Of a DNA stretch of 64,000 nt, positions 34,511 through 45,170 are shown piece after piece. Every line of letters starts with the position of its first letter. The first letter of the stretch is position 1. Under the pieces are notes generated by a model. The model ran no database searches. It was not told where the DNA came from and saw only the letters and a program-made list of their open reading frames with translations. The position numbers and the translations under genes are program-made. The DNA lies in NCBI GenBank assembly GCA_026018925.1, contig JAKSZU010000018.1, positions 34,480,307 to 34,544,306 of the forward strand. Reading direction: 5' to 3'. This DNA is from Tupaia tana. Taxonomy: Eukaryota; Chordata; Mammalia; Scandentia; Tupaiidae.

Positions 34511-35198
34511 TTTTTTTTTTCCTCCTGCAACTTTTTTTTAATTACTTAACATTCATTCCCTGAGCATCATCACAACATATTAAATGTGGTTTCCCATCTA
34601 GAATAAACTGCATAGTTGCTTAATCATGCATGTTATCATCAATAATATTCCATTTCTACTTTCATACATATGTATATGTATATATATGTTTTTTACCCCA
34701 TGTTTGACCCTCTGCCCTTTCCCACTCTCTTATTACACTATTTCTGCTATATACAGTCTTCCATTCCTTTTCCCCCAACATTTTGTTGATCACACAATAT
34801 CATAAGTAATCTAACTACTTTCAATAGCAAGTCCAGCTGGAAATTTCAAGAAGAGCAGTTTTGAGCTGGTAATGATATTTCCTTGAAACTTAAAGCCTAG
34901 AAACAGGTTAGTATTCTGTTCAAATAGTAGATACATGCACCTATCGACAGCTCAAGACAGGACAAAAATCCTTTAAAACCGGACAACAAAGCTTAGAAGA
35001 AAAGCAGCAATATTCTAGTCCAGTCACAGAATGTTGTTTCATCAGTTCAGTCTCATGTACTTAATCTTTCTTCTGTTAAGGCTCGATCTTCCACATTGAA
35101 TTCTGGGATATAATATTCATCTCCAGACATTGTCCCTACAATTAGTTGCCCATTTTCTTAATTTTTGAACTTTTATTTCTGTGTGTCTGCATTTAATT

Positions 35199-36194
35199 TT
35201 ACTGACATAGCACTCCCTTAAGAACTTCTTGGAGATCTGGTCTGGTGCTGGCAAATTCTTTCAGATTTTGTTTATCTGGGAATGTTCGTGTCTTTTCTTC
35301 CCAAATGAGCGATAATCTTGCTGGGTACAGTACTCTCGGTTGAAATTGCTTTTCCCTTAACACGTTGAATATATTTTCCCCTTCTTTCCTCGCTCGCATA
35401 GTTTCCGATGAGAGATCTGCCGTTAGTCTGATGGGATACCCCTTGTAGGTAACTTGCCGTTTTTGTCTTGCCAATCTTAGTATCTTGTCTTTGTCTGCTG
35501 TTTTGGTCAATTTGGCTATAATGTGTCTTGGAGAAGATCTTCCTGGGTTGACTCTATTTGGGGTCCTCTGTATTTCTTGGGACTGAATCTTTGAGTGCCT
35601 CTCTAGGTTTGGAAAGTTTTCTTGCAGGATCTCATGGAATAGATTATCAAAGCCCTTATGAGTCTCTTCGCCTTCTGGGATGCCTATTATCTGGATGTTT
35701 GGACGTTTGATGGTATCTAGTATTTCTCATATAGTGGTCTCAAATTTTGGGGCCATTTTCTCAGTCTTCGTGGTGGATTTTTCTAGGCTAGCCATTTTCT
35801 CTTCTATGTCTGAGATTCTATTTTCTGTACTATCTAGTCTGCTTTTAATACTTTCAAGGGAGATTTTTACTTCCTGTATTATAGCCTTCATCTCTAGCAG
35901 TTCCATCTGATTCTTTTGTAAAGTGTGAAATTCCTCTTTTAGATCTTGCATGAATTTCCTCACCTCCTGGAACTCAACAACTTCTTTCTCCTTCCTCTTC
36001 AGCAGTTCATTGTCTCTCTTCTCTTCCATCTCTGTTAGTTTTGCCATTATGAATGTTCAGAATTCTTTATCAGACATTTCCATGAATTCCCTTGAACTGT
36101 GTGTGGATGAAGAGGAGTTATCCTTTTCCCTTGGAGGAGAGGTATTTTCCTGCTTTCCCAAATTTCTTGTGGTCCTGCAGCGATTTCTAGTCAT
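35199..36194 (-). pseudogene. L1 ORF1p-like frame with two TGA stops
   Basis: The family product is the L1 RNA-binding chaperone, which forms a coiled-coil trimer and coats L1 RNA in the cytoplasm. The frame has 331 codons with no frameshift, starting MTRNRCRTTRN and ending LKGVLCQ. It is broken only by TGA at codon 46 and codon 156. Residues about 50-150 form a heptad-rich coiled coil (MEEKRDNELLKRKEKE onward). The C-terminal domain includes GYPIRLTADLSSET, as in family members (GKPIRLTADLS), and NFPNL, QEIQRTP and PRHIIAKLTK are recognisable in the RRM region. Length is close to other L1 ORF1 proteins. Both stops are consistent with CGA to TGA changes. Confidence 0.88.
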
Positions 36195-36287
36195 TTGGTT
36201 GATGATCAGTTTCTTTCCAAACTTGGAAGTTCAATCTGAGCATTGAGGAGCGTGCAGAAAAGGAAACAAAAAAGGAGACACAACAGC

Positions 36288-36296
<9 letters not shown>

Positions 36297-36336
<40 letters not shown>
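36297..36336 (+). repeat. Poly(A) run in half-L1 5' UTR
   Basis: About 40 A residues (poly T in the element's sense). Likely length-variable. Confidence 0.95.
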
Positions 36337-36337
<1 letters not shown>

Positions 36338-36640
36338 AAACAAGAAACAGAAAAAGAGAAGGAAAAAACGAAGAAAAAACTTCTCAATACAACATAAAAA
36401 ATTAATATTTTTAAAAAACTCAATAAAAAAAAATTGGAAAACTGCGCGGCGCAGGGGAGAGGGAATTATTTTAACAAAATAAGGCGGTAGGAGGGGCCAG
36501 AAAGCGCAGAAAATGCTTTACCTTAAAAAATTCTAAAAAGCAAAAATTATAAAAAAAGGAGAAGAGACAGAGACTGAGACAGAGGTAGAGAGAGACAAAG
36601 ACAGGTGCAGAGACAGGAGACCTGGAAGAAGTCTTCCTAC

Positions 36641-36866
36641 CACGCGAGTTTTGTGTGCCGGTGGCCAAATTATCCGTGGGAAGTCTTCATTTCTGTTTCC
36701 CCAAAATGGCTAGTTTTCAGAATCCACGAGGCTGTGTCTCCAAGAAGGCCTCTTCCCTTTGCCTCTCCACGCGAGTTTTGTGTGCTGGAGGCCAAATTAT
36801 CAGTGGGAAGTCTTCATTTCTGTTTCCCCAAAATGGCTAGTTTTCAGAATCCATGAGCCTGTGTCG
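36641..36866 (-). promoter_or_regulatory. Tandem 5' UTR units (promoter-like monomers)
   Basis: Two copies begin at 36641 and 36768, a period of 127 bp. About 98 bp align, from CACGCGAGTTTTGTGTG to CTGTGTC, with few differences. Each includes GCCATTTTGG on the element's sense strand, a YY1-like site. Tandem units at this position are the known design of mouse L1 promoters. Promoter function here is inferred. Confidence 0.75.
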
Positions 36867-36869
36867 ACA

Positions 36870-37395
36870 CTTGGCAAATTTTGAAGATCTAAAAAACAGG
36901 AGGCTTTACTGGCTCAGGTTATCAAAAACTAATATGCAGGGCTGAAGAGACAACCAGAAATTTGGAGAGAAGGTCATAAGTCTTAAAATGAATTCATTTC
37001 CTTAACCCTGGATAAATACAGCAGTTTCTAAAACTATAGCTTTACAAAGATGACCACTTTTTCAAAATTCATCAAGATGAAGGGCTATCTCTGTACTGAT
37101 GCAAATATTCCATCAAAATTCAAGTATGTGTTCTTTTCATGGAAAAAGAGACCAAAAATTCTAAAATTTATCATCATGGACACCGTGTCTGGCAGAGCAG
37201 GGTCAGCACAGCGGCAGGTTCTCCCCAGTGACCACGCAGAAGGAACTGAGCGCCACAGATGGAGAGAGAATCTGAAAAAGCCCTGTTATTCTTCTTCTTC
37301 AAGCCATGTTCCATTACTTGAGGGTAAAAGTTTATAATCATAAAGACCTTCTTAGTTTATTATAGATAGTAGCCATTTGTTACTAACATGCATAT
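36870..37395. other. Unassigned sequence
   Basis: AT-rich except for a GC-richer patch at about 37175-37265 (ACACCGTGTCTGGCAGAGC to GAACTGAGCGCCACAG). No exon or repeat recognised. Confidence 0.4.
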
Positions 37396-37410
37396 GTTGC
37401 AGATTTTTCT

Positions 37411-37431
37411 TTTTTTAAGAAATTATTTAAT

Positions 37432-37467
<36 letters not shown>

Positions 37468-37590
37468 ATTCACCAGAGGGAGATAGAGATAGAGAGAAAG
37501 TGAGAAAGCAAGCCACCAGGTCTGGGACTCAAACCTCAGTTGGCCTTGTGGGAGTCCAGCACCTTATCCACCACTCTACCTGCTGGCCCT
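37411..37590 (-). mobile_element. SINE-S
   Basis: Antisense copy with an (ATT)n tail at 37436-37466 and B box GGTTTGAGTCCC. Target-site duplication GTTGCAGATTTTTCT / GTTGCAGGTTTTTCT at 37396-37410 and 37591-37605. Confidence 0.93.
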
Positions 37591-37770
37591 GTTGCAGGTT
37601 TTTCTCAAATAGTACATATAGCATTTATCTTATGATTTTTATTGCATCTTGTGCATGACAAAGTTGATAATATAAAGGAGCATCAAGCAATAGAAAATAA
37701 TATAAATAACTTATTTATTTCAGATGACCAATAGACACATGAAAAGATGCTTAATCAGTACTAACTAGGA

Positions 37771-37834
37771 CTTTCTTCCTTCCTTCCTTCCTTCCTTCCT
37801 TCCTTCCTTCCTTCCTTCCTTCCTTCCTTCCTTC

Positions 37835-37873
<39 letters not shown>

Positions 37874-38033
37874 TTTTTTGGAGAGGTTTTTGCTATAGAG
37901 TGCATGCGCTCGCCAGACAGAGAAACAGAGAGACAGAAAGTGAGAAATCACTCCCTGGGGGGATGGCCACGCCGCAATCCCTTCTCCTCTGTTCCCTTCT
38001 CGGCATCTTGGGCACGCATGCACACATGCCCGG
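37771..38033 (-). mobile_element. SINE-L, 5' truncated, tail turned into microsatellite
   Basis: The antisense SINE body stops at GCCCGG. Its tail is a (CTTC)n then (CTTT)n array at 37771-37872 (GGAA/GAAA in sense). Target-site duplication CTAACTAGGA at 37761-37770 and 38034-38043 encloses both body and array. Confidence 0.95.
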
Positions 38034-38686
38034 CTAACTAGGAATATTTCTAACTAGAAATATATGCAAACATTTTAAGTGCATCATCACCCAGTGCTGG
38101 TGATGTGCCTAGAACGAGGCATCACACAGAACTGATGGAGAAGAAAATTGTTTCATCCCTTCGGAGAACAATCTGACAATATCCCTTTAAATTAAAACAG
38201 ATCTTTCGACTGCAATCCCATTCCTGGTTATCTGGATGATAGATGAAGACACCAATATATAATGATATCTTTATTATAACATGGTATATAGTGGGGGAGA
38301 AAGAAAATAAAAATGAAATGCAACAAACAGGATACCAATCAATGTAGAAATGGCTGACTGCAAAGTGCTATAGCCACGATATGTAAATATTTTGCAATCA
38401 ATATAAATCATGAGTTAAATTTTTATCAATTAACATGGAAGGGTATTCATAATGAATTTCAAAGTGAGAAAGCTACATGAAGAGATACATATATTGCATA
38501 CCATTTTTATAACAATATAGTTATAAATATGTATATGATGACTATATATTTTTGTATGGTCATAAAGAAATGCATAGATACAAAAACATCAGTCCTTTAA
38601 CATTTGTTGTTGGGAGGTGGTGCAAACTAATGAAAAGTGGAGAAAGAAGAAGAACAGAAAGAGGGAGGAAAATGAAATTATGGACT

Positions 38687-38945
38687 GGCACCAGCAGTTA
38701 GCGTAATGGCTATGTCGCTGGACTCCCCTGTAGCTCACCGCGGTTCGAGTCCCGGACCCGGGGTCTTAAACTCACGCTGGGCGCGTGTGCGTGTGTGCCC
38801 AAGATCCTGAGAGAAGAATGGAGGAGAAGGGATTGAGGCGTGGCCATCCCCCCTGTGGGGTGATTTCTCACTTTCTGTCTCTTTGTCTCTCTCTGTCTGT
38901 CTGGCGAGCGCACACGCCCTGTAGCAAAAGCCTCTCCAAAAAAAA
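38687..38945 (+). mobile_element. SINE-L, full length
   Basis: Head CACCAGCAGTTAGCGTAATGG, intact B box GGTTCGAGTCCCGG, full body, GCCTCTCC end and poly(A). Target-site duplication AAATTATGGACT at 38675-38686 and 38946-38957. CpGs are well preserved, so it is young. Confidence 0.96.
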
Positions 38946-39180
38946 AAATTATGGACTTAAAAAAGTGTTTATAATAAAGCAGTATATATGATCACAATTT
39001 GGAAATACTACATGTGCATGTCTTACAGATATATTAAAGTATGATCACAAATATGTTAATTGAGATTACCTTTGAGTGGTGGCATTTCAGGAGATGTCTA
39101 CATTTTCTTCGCATTTTTAATTTTTTTCTCAGGATGTGGTCAAATGAGGTAATCAGAATCACTTTTCTCCAACTCTGAAT

Positions 39181-39905
39181 TCTGCTTTCTGTTAGTTTCA
39201 TTCTCAGTTTTTATTTTTTTTTCTCAGATGATACTAATACGGCAAGATATCCCAGACTTGCATTCTGTCACCTTAGGGAGTCCACTGCAAGAGCACTATG
39301 TTTACTATAGATCTGACAAAACCTCCCAAGTTTAAAATTCAACCTATTGAATAATTTCCCTTTATCCATTAACCTTTAAGATCATTCTTGAGTGGGGATG
39401 AAATGACAGAAATCCACTCCTCATTGGAACCATAAACCCCACTTGATTTTCCTCTTCAGGCACCTGATCATAGAGATTCCTCATGAGTCTTGAGACTGCA
39501 TTCAATCCAGAGTGAGTATTCTAGGGATGTGAGACTCCATAAATAACTTATGCCTTAGAGATATGCTTGAAGGACTGTTGCAGGGTCTGCTTGTTCACAT
39601 GTTTTGGTGGATCCCGAAACTCCCACTTTATGAAGGACACATCAGCTTGCTTGGCTTCTGGACTCACATGCTTTGAGAAATAGCTGTTTCCTAGAAAGTG
39701 GACATCTAGTTTCTAAAGAGTATGGTTGTAATACCAAACTTTAAGGTCTGAAACTGATTCTCTTAACGTATCTTGCCTTAAGACACACACAGGACGTAGA
39801 TCAACCACCAGTTAAACACTAGTGGGCTCCTAAAAGTCAACTGGATGGAAGTTTTTTGGAGTTAGTTAATACTTGCTTCTGGTATTTTCTGCTAAACCGG
39901 AGAGA
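39181..39905. other. Unassigned sequence
   Basis: No gene or repeat recognised. Confidence 0.45.
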
Positions 39906-39921
39906 GCAAAATGCATCATAT

Positions 39922-40182
39922 GGGACCAGCAGTTAGCATAATGGCGATGTTGCTGGACTCCCATGTAGTTGACCGCGGTTCGAGTCCCTGACCTGGTGGC
40001 TTAAAACTCATGCTGGGCACGTGTGCGTGCGTGCCCAAGATCCCGAGAGGAGAATGGAGGAGAAGGGATTGCGGCGTGACCATCCCCCCCGGGGGATGAT
40101 TTCTCATTTTCTATCTCTCTGTCTCTCTGTCTGTCTGGCGAGCACACGCGCCCTATAGCGAAAAAGCCTCTCCAAAAGAAAA
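39922..40182 (+). mobile_element. SINE-L, full length
   Basis: B box GGTTCGAGTCC intact. Target-site duplication AAAATGCATCATAT / AAAATGCAACATAT at 39908-39921 and 40183-40196. Confidence 0.96.
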
Positions 40183-40229
40183 AAAATGCAACATATTATG
40201 TTCCAAGGGCTATACTGATTCATTCCACT

Positions 40230-42010
40230 GAAAAGACTGTCTTATCTTGAGCTGCAATAACAAAAATACCTCAGAGGAAATAGACCATCTTCCCCAAGTT
40301 CATGTCCTTCTCATATGCAAAGTACATTCATTCTATTCCAATATACCAGAAGTGCTAACTCATTCCAGAGCCAACTCTAAAGCTCAAAGTCTTATCTAAG
40401 TATCATTTTAATCAGATATAGGTCAGACTTGAGGCATGATTCATTTTGAGGCAAAGTTTCTCTTTAACTATAAACCTATGAAACCAAACAAGTTATGTGC
40501 TTCCAAAATACAACAGTGGGACAGCTGTAGGATAGACATTCCCATTCCCAAAAAGAGAAATAAGAAAAAAAGGGGGGGGGGGGTGACAAATTCAAGAAAG
40601 TACAAATGGAGCAAGGCAAATTCCAGTGTATCTTGGGGAATGAGAATAATTTTTGGTTCAATGCTCTGTCCTCTGGACTTACTGGGGCAGCCGTGCCACC
40701 TATGTGGCTCTGTTAAATGGAGGTCAGAGTCCAGTGGCTCTGTTAGACAGGGTCATGCTATTGAGGCTCCCATAACTCCAAGTTGCTCTACTTTCATAGT
40801 TTCTGGAGGCCCCATCTGACCAATTGGAACTGAGGTGATGGTCTTACCCATGCAGCTCAGCTGGATGTTGGTCCTGTCCTTTAAAACTAAAGTGGAGATG
40901 GGGATCAGCAGGTGGCAAGGTGGCTGAGGTGCTGAACACTCCCACATGGCTGACTACAGTTTGATGCCTGGACCTGGTGGCTTGCTTTCTCGTTTTCCCT
41001 CTCTCTCTGTGTCTCTCTCTGGTCAAATTAAAATAAATGAATGAATAAATAAAAGTTAAAAAGAAAACCTAGAGTGGAGGTAGCCATACCCACTGGGCCA
41101 AGCATTTTAGGACTGTGGTGGGTGTGGCAGCCTTGATGATATCTGAATTGCTTTTACTCTTCCATTGTCTTGAGGAATAGCATTTGTTTGCAGCCAAATA
41201 GGTTGGTGGTTTGGTCTTGTGGGATTAAAGAAATTTGATAGTCTTCCTCCCTTTCATCTCAATTTTTGTTTGTTTTGGGTTCCCTTTAGTATAAATGAAC
41301 AATGTCTTTGCTGGTATAATTTCATTTCTACTCCTGGCCTCTGTTCATACGGTTGATTAGGTTTGTGGTTCACACCCACACTATTCTCCTTATCAAAGAG
41401 TTGGTCAGAGATCCCCTTGGTATTCTCTTCTGAATACACATTTTTTTTATTTTTTTGGAATATGGATAGGCTAAAAATGTTCATTTCCAAATATTTAAGT
41501 CCTAGTTTCTTTTTGCTCAAAATGTTATCTTCAATAGATTTCTCTTTCATGCTTTACTATAAGTAGTCAGGAGAAACCAAGATGTCCTTAAGATTTTGTT
41601 TAGAAATCTCTCAGTTAAATGCCCAGTTTCTTCTCTTGTAATTTTATCTTTTACAGAACACAAGAACACAAACACAATTTACTCAAGTTCTTTGCCATTT
41701 AGTAACGAATATATCCTTTTCTTAATTGTCCAAAACATCCTTATCTTCATATGAGACCTCAACAGTCTTCACTGTCTATATTCCTACAACATTTCTGTAC
41801 ACAATTATTTATATATTCTCAAAGAAGATGAGAACTTTCTCTAAACCTCTCCTTTTTCCTTTCTGAGACTTCATCAGAATTACCTTGAAAAATCCCTTCA
41901 TGACAATATTGGCTATTTCATAGATGCATCTGCAAAGTCTTCAAGCCTCTACCCATCACCAGGTTCTGTAGCTACTTCCACATGCTTAGGCATGTGTTAG
42001 GCAGCACCTC
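40230..42010 (-). mobile_element. MaLR (THE1/MST-like) internal region
   Basis: An old endogenous LTR-retrotransposon interior, antisense. Typical blocks are CTAACTCATTCCAGAGCCAACTC, AACAAGTTATGTGCTTCC, CAGTGGGACAGCTGTAGG and, at the 5' boundary, GGTTCTGTAGCTACTTCCACATGC then GGCAGCACCTCACCACTATC. MaLR interiors are non-coding or badly decayed, and no long frame is open here. Split by SINE-S at 40899-41064. Confidence 0.8.
40899..41064 (+). mobile_element. SINE-S in MaLR interior
   Basis: GGGATCAGCAGGTGGCAAGG head, B box AGTTTGATGCC (damaged), CCCTCTCTCTCTGTGTC body and AAATTAAAATAAATGAATG tail. Flanking repeats of type AAACTAAAGTGGAG / AAACCTAGAGTGGAG. Confidence 0.88.
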
Positions 42011-42017
42011 ACCACTA

Positions 42018-42690
42018 TCTGTATTAGTCAGGGTTCTCTAGAGAAACAGAACCAATAGGAAGACTATATAAATAGCTTGTATTTGCTATCAGTGATTATG
42101 TAGAGTCTGTTGGTGTAATTTGAAGGTCTGAGAGCCAGTGGTGGAGATTCCAGTTTGAGGCTGAAGGCTTTTAGAACCAGAAACACAAAGGGCAGAAGAT
42201 TGCTGCCCCAGGTCAAGCAGTTAGGTGAGAATCAAGCAGTCAGAAAAGAGAGTGACTCTTTCCTTCCTCCACCTTTTTAGCCCTCTAAGAAAGAAGATTC
42301 AAACACTGCTGTTACCAGAACAGATTCCTTTCTGTAACTTGAAATATAGAATTATTGCAATGTATTTTGAAACCATTAGATATGCTCAAAATGAAATTAA
42401 CAAGTTGTGTGGTCCACATTTAGATAATGAGAAAAGTTAATCATTTCCATAATACTTATAAAACATGTTGTACATTAAATTGTTCTTAACCTACACACAA
42501 ATGTTTAGTAATGAATGGCTTTTATTAGTTCTTTGTAGAAAAAATATAAGTGATTGAAGTGTTGTGATGACTTCTAAAAAAAATGCTACCATCTTCCTGA
42601 AACACGCTTATAGACACACCCAGAAATAATTAGATATCTAGACATTCTATGATTCAGTAAAGTTGACACATGAAATTAACTATCACAAGC
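42018..42690 (-). mobile_element. LTR, 5' LTR of the MaLR-like element
   Basis: The plus strand reads TGTATTAGTCAGGGTTCTCTAGAGAAACAGAACC at left and GTTGACACATGAAATTAACTATCACA at right, so the sense LTR starts TGTGATAGTTAATTTC. Its sense 3' end abuts the interior at 42010, the geometry of a 5' LTR. I do not recognise the matching 3' LTR near 40230. Confidence 0.75.
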
Positions 42691-43950
42691 CCATGCCTTG
42701 TCAATACAACATTCATACACATCTTCTTAAATCATACTTACTTTCCAAGTAGACAATAACAAAGTCATAATTCTGCCTAACATGATACATCTATCCTATG
42801 CACAACTGAAAACATATTAACCCCTTTCCCAGAAGAGAGAAAAATCTTTCAGTGATCTTCACTCTGCTTCTTCATACCCTGTAACTTAAGTGCTACAATG
42901 TAAAATTAACAATATATCCTATTGGTTTTATCTCTTTAGGGAATCCTTATTAATACACACTATATCTGAAATAGAAGCTGTAATTGAAGTCAATACCTGA
43001 TTAAGCTTAGAATAATCACTGTAATTCTTCAAGACCTGTTCATCTTTTGCACAGATTAAATAGGCAAAGTAAATAGGATTGTGGTAAGGTTGATCTAAGA
43101 GTTGGTAGCATCAATCCTTGCATTTCTCTAGGAAATAGCACTGGTTTTGGTTTACTATTGTATGGAGGAGAACTTTAGGAACTTCTCTTTGGTACTTCAC
43201 TCATTAATCTCTCATCTTAAATACATCTGGAGAATACTATTTCTACTTTGAACTCAGAAACAGGAAAAATAACCAAGTTAGGTTCATGTATCCACTGAAT
43301 CCAGCATTAGATAGCTCAGCCCTAAACTCTTTATCAGCCCCACTCCAACCTTTGTTCCACAACTGTGTTATTGGTCCCCAGGAATTAGTAATAATTCAGG
43401 GTAATTCAATCCAATGATGACACAGAGGTCTATATATGCTCTTTTTCCCACTGTACAGTTATAATGCCAATATATAATCTTTTAGTGAAGACTAAGAGAA
43501 AGATTTACAACACATAGTTGTTACACAATTGCAGATTCCTTTTTCAAGTATATTGAGTTTCTCTTTTAGTCAAGGGATTCTGGGTCTATAAACAGAACCA
43601 GTGCAGAATTAAGACTTGACCAAGGTCAGAACCATAATCCTTTGTCATGCTGACACAAGTCTGCTTCTATTATTAGATCTAGAGATTTTCAATGACATAA
43701 ATCAAGTTGAACTCTAATGAGCTACTTAAGAACCCTATGATCAACTATTTCTCACTAGAGATTCCCAATAGATCAAACCATTCTAATCGCCTGTTCAGTG
43801 ATGTCCATTATTGTAATCCTGCCCACTTTGCCTCTGGTTATTTGTCACTCTATCTTCTTCACTAAAATCAGAAAGCCCATTTCAATGGCAGCATTTTGAA
43901 TCTCCACTTTTAAATATAGAGCATGGTCACTAAAGTGCTTTTCAAGAATC
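42691..43950. other. Unassigned, AT-rich
   Basis: No open frame of note. It may be further decayed LTR-element sequence, but I cannot assign it. Confidence 0.35.
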
Positions 43951-43953
43951 CAG

Positions 43954-44231
43954 GGACCAGCAGTTAGCATAATGGATATGTCACTGGACTCCCATGTAGC
44001 TGACCATGGTTCAAGTCCCAGACCCTGTGGCTTAAACTCCTGCTGGGCGCGTGTGCGTGCATGCCCAAGATCCCGAAAGGAAAACGGAGGAGAAGGGATT
44101 GCAGTGTGGCCATCCCCCCTGGGGGGTGATTTCTTGCTTTCTGTCTCTCTGTCTCTCTGTCTGGCGAGCGCATGCGCCCTATAGCGAAAACAAAACAAAA
44201 AAAAAAAACCTTTCCAAAAGAAAAAAAAAAA
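43954..44231 (+). mobile_element. SINE-L with expanded internal A run
   Basis: Full copy, B box GGTTCAAGTCCC. Between GCGAAAAC and CCTTTCC there is an extra AAAACAAAAAAAAAAAA run. Short target-site duplication GAATCCAG on both sides. Confidence 0.92.
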
Positions 44232-45170
44232 TGAATCCAGCCCCTCCTTTCATCAATACATTTCTCCATGCTTAGATAAAGAGAGTGTTTTTTAATTCTC
44301 TCAAAGCTGGATGGATGAAATGGATGAATGGAATATAGTAAATTTACTCAAACATTTCTTTATCTCTCTATCTTTGGAGTCTTCCCTCTACCCTATACCA
44401 AGGAATTACACGAATATCAACTTTACTTACAGAAGAATATCACTGAGTCAAGATTTCTGAGAGTTGTTTTGGAACCACTTACAGTTATTTGAGTGAGCTC
44501 TTTGACTTTAGAATCTCTAGTAAATAAACCCATAGTGCTAACGTTAGCCTAATTCAGAATTATGCTGTTTCCTATTTGATCTATGATCTTCTCATATGTT
44601 TCTCTGAGCTAATTTAGTACCTCTTGAAGTTCTTTTAGTGTGTCCCTTTTCTCTAACTTTATTGTATAACCAATGTCCTACATTATGCTGAGATTCAACT
44701 CTAGGTTTAGGCCTGAATCCTACAAAAATGTAGTACACTGAGGCAAGAGAATGATTGGTATTCATATGACAGTAACTACCTTACATGATATCTGTACTGG
44801 TTATTCTGGGAGGCAGGGCAGCTTTATCAGACAAGGAAAGAGGGGCTGATTCTATTTACAATAAAAGGTCTGATTTGGAAATTTAGAGATTCTGAGAACA
44901 TTCAATCCTCTAGAATGTCACAATTCTTATTTTCAACATCCTATTCTTTTCCAATCAGTTCAAACTTGTATCTAAGTGAGCCAATGAGGCTGTTTATTCA
45001 ATCTGTGTTGCATTTTGAGCAATCCACAGGATTTGACTTGGCATCTTATTTTTGTAGCCACATTCTTGTAGATTAGTATAGAAACTCTCTGATTCTCAAA
45101 CTATGCCTTGAATAGAGAATTTTAAAATGAACTCATCATTTTATTTTTTAAGTTTTCCAGTGCAGTTAGA
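44232..45170. other. Unassigned, AT-rich
   Basis: No gene or repeat recognised. A 26-nt block at 44828-44853 recurs at 45377-45402. Confidence 0.35.

Larger units (their letters stand above)
34531..36866 (-). mobile_element. Half-L1 (HAL1-like) element
   Basis: On the minus strand the order is: two tandem 5' units (36641-36866), a 5' UTR with a 40-nt T run, an ORF1 frame (36194-35199), and a 3' UTR ending in an A-rich tail near 34531. L1 ORF2, with its endonuclease and RT, is absent: the sequence after ORF1 passes straight into an L1-like 3' UTR with TTGATGATAACATG near the end. This is the layout of half-L1 elements, which are thought to depend on L1 enzymes. An internal deletion of an ordinary L1 would look the same. 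No target-site duplication was found. Confidence 0.75.
37600..39180 (+). mobile_element. Ancient L1M 3' region
   Basis: Plus-strand L1M order: GATGACCAATAGACACATGAAAAGATGC, ACCCAGTGCTGGTGATGTG, CAATCTGACAATATC, GCAATCCCATTCCTGG, ATTGAGATTACCTTTGAGTGGTGGC. Interrupted by SINEs at 37771-38033 and 38687-38945. Not coding. Confidence 0.8.

Noticed and set aside
35680..36246. Plus-strand open frames over the half-L1
   Set aside because: These are antisense shadows of the ORF1 coiled-coil region.
37771..37872. CRISPR-like or regulatory tandem array
   Set aside because: The 4-bp periodicity and SINE context make it a simple microsatellite.
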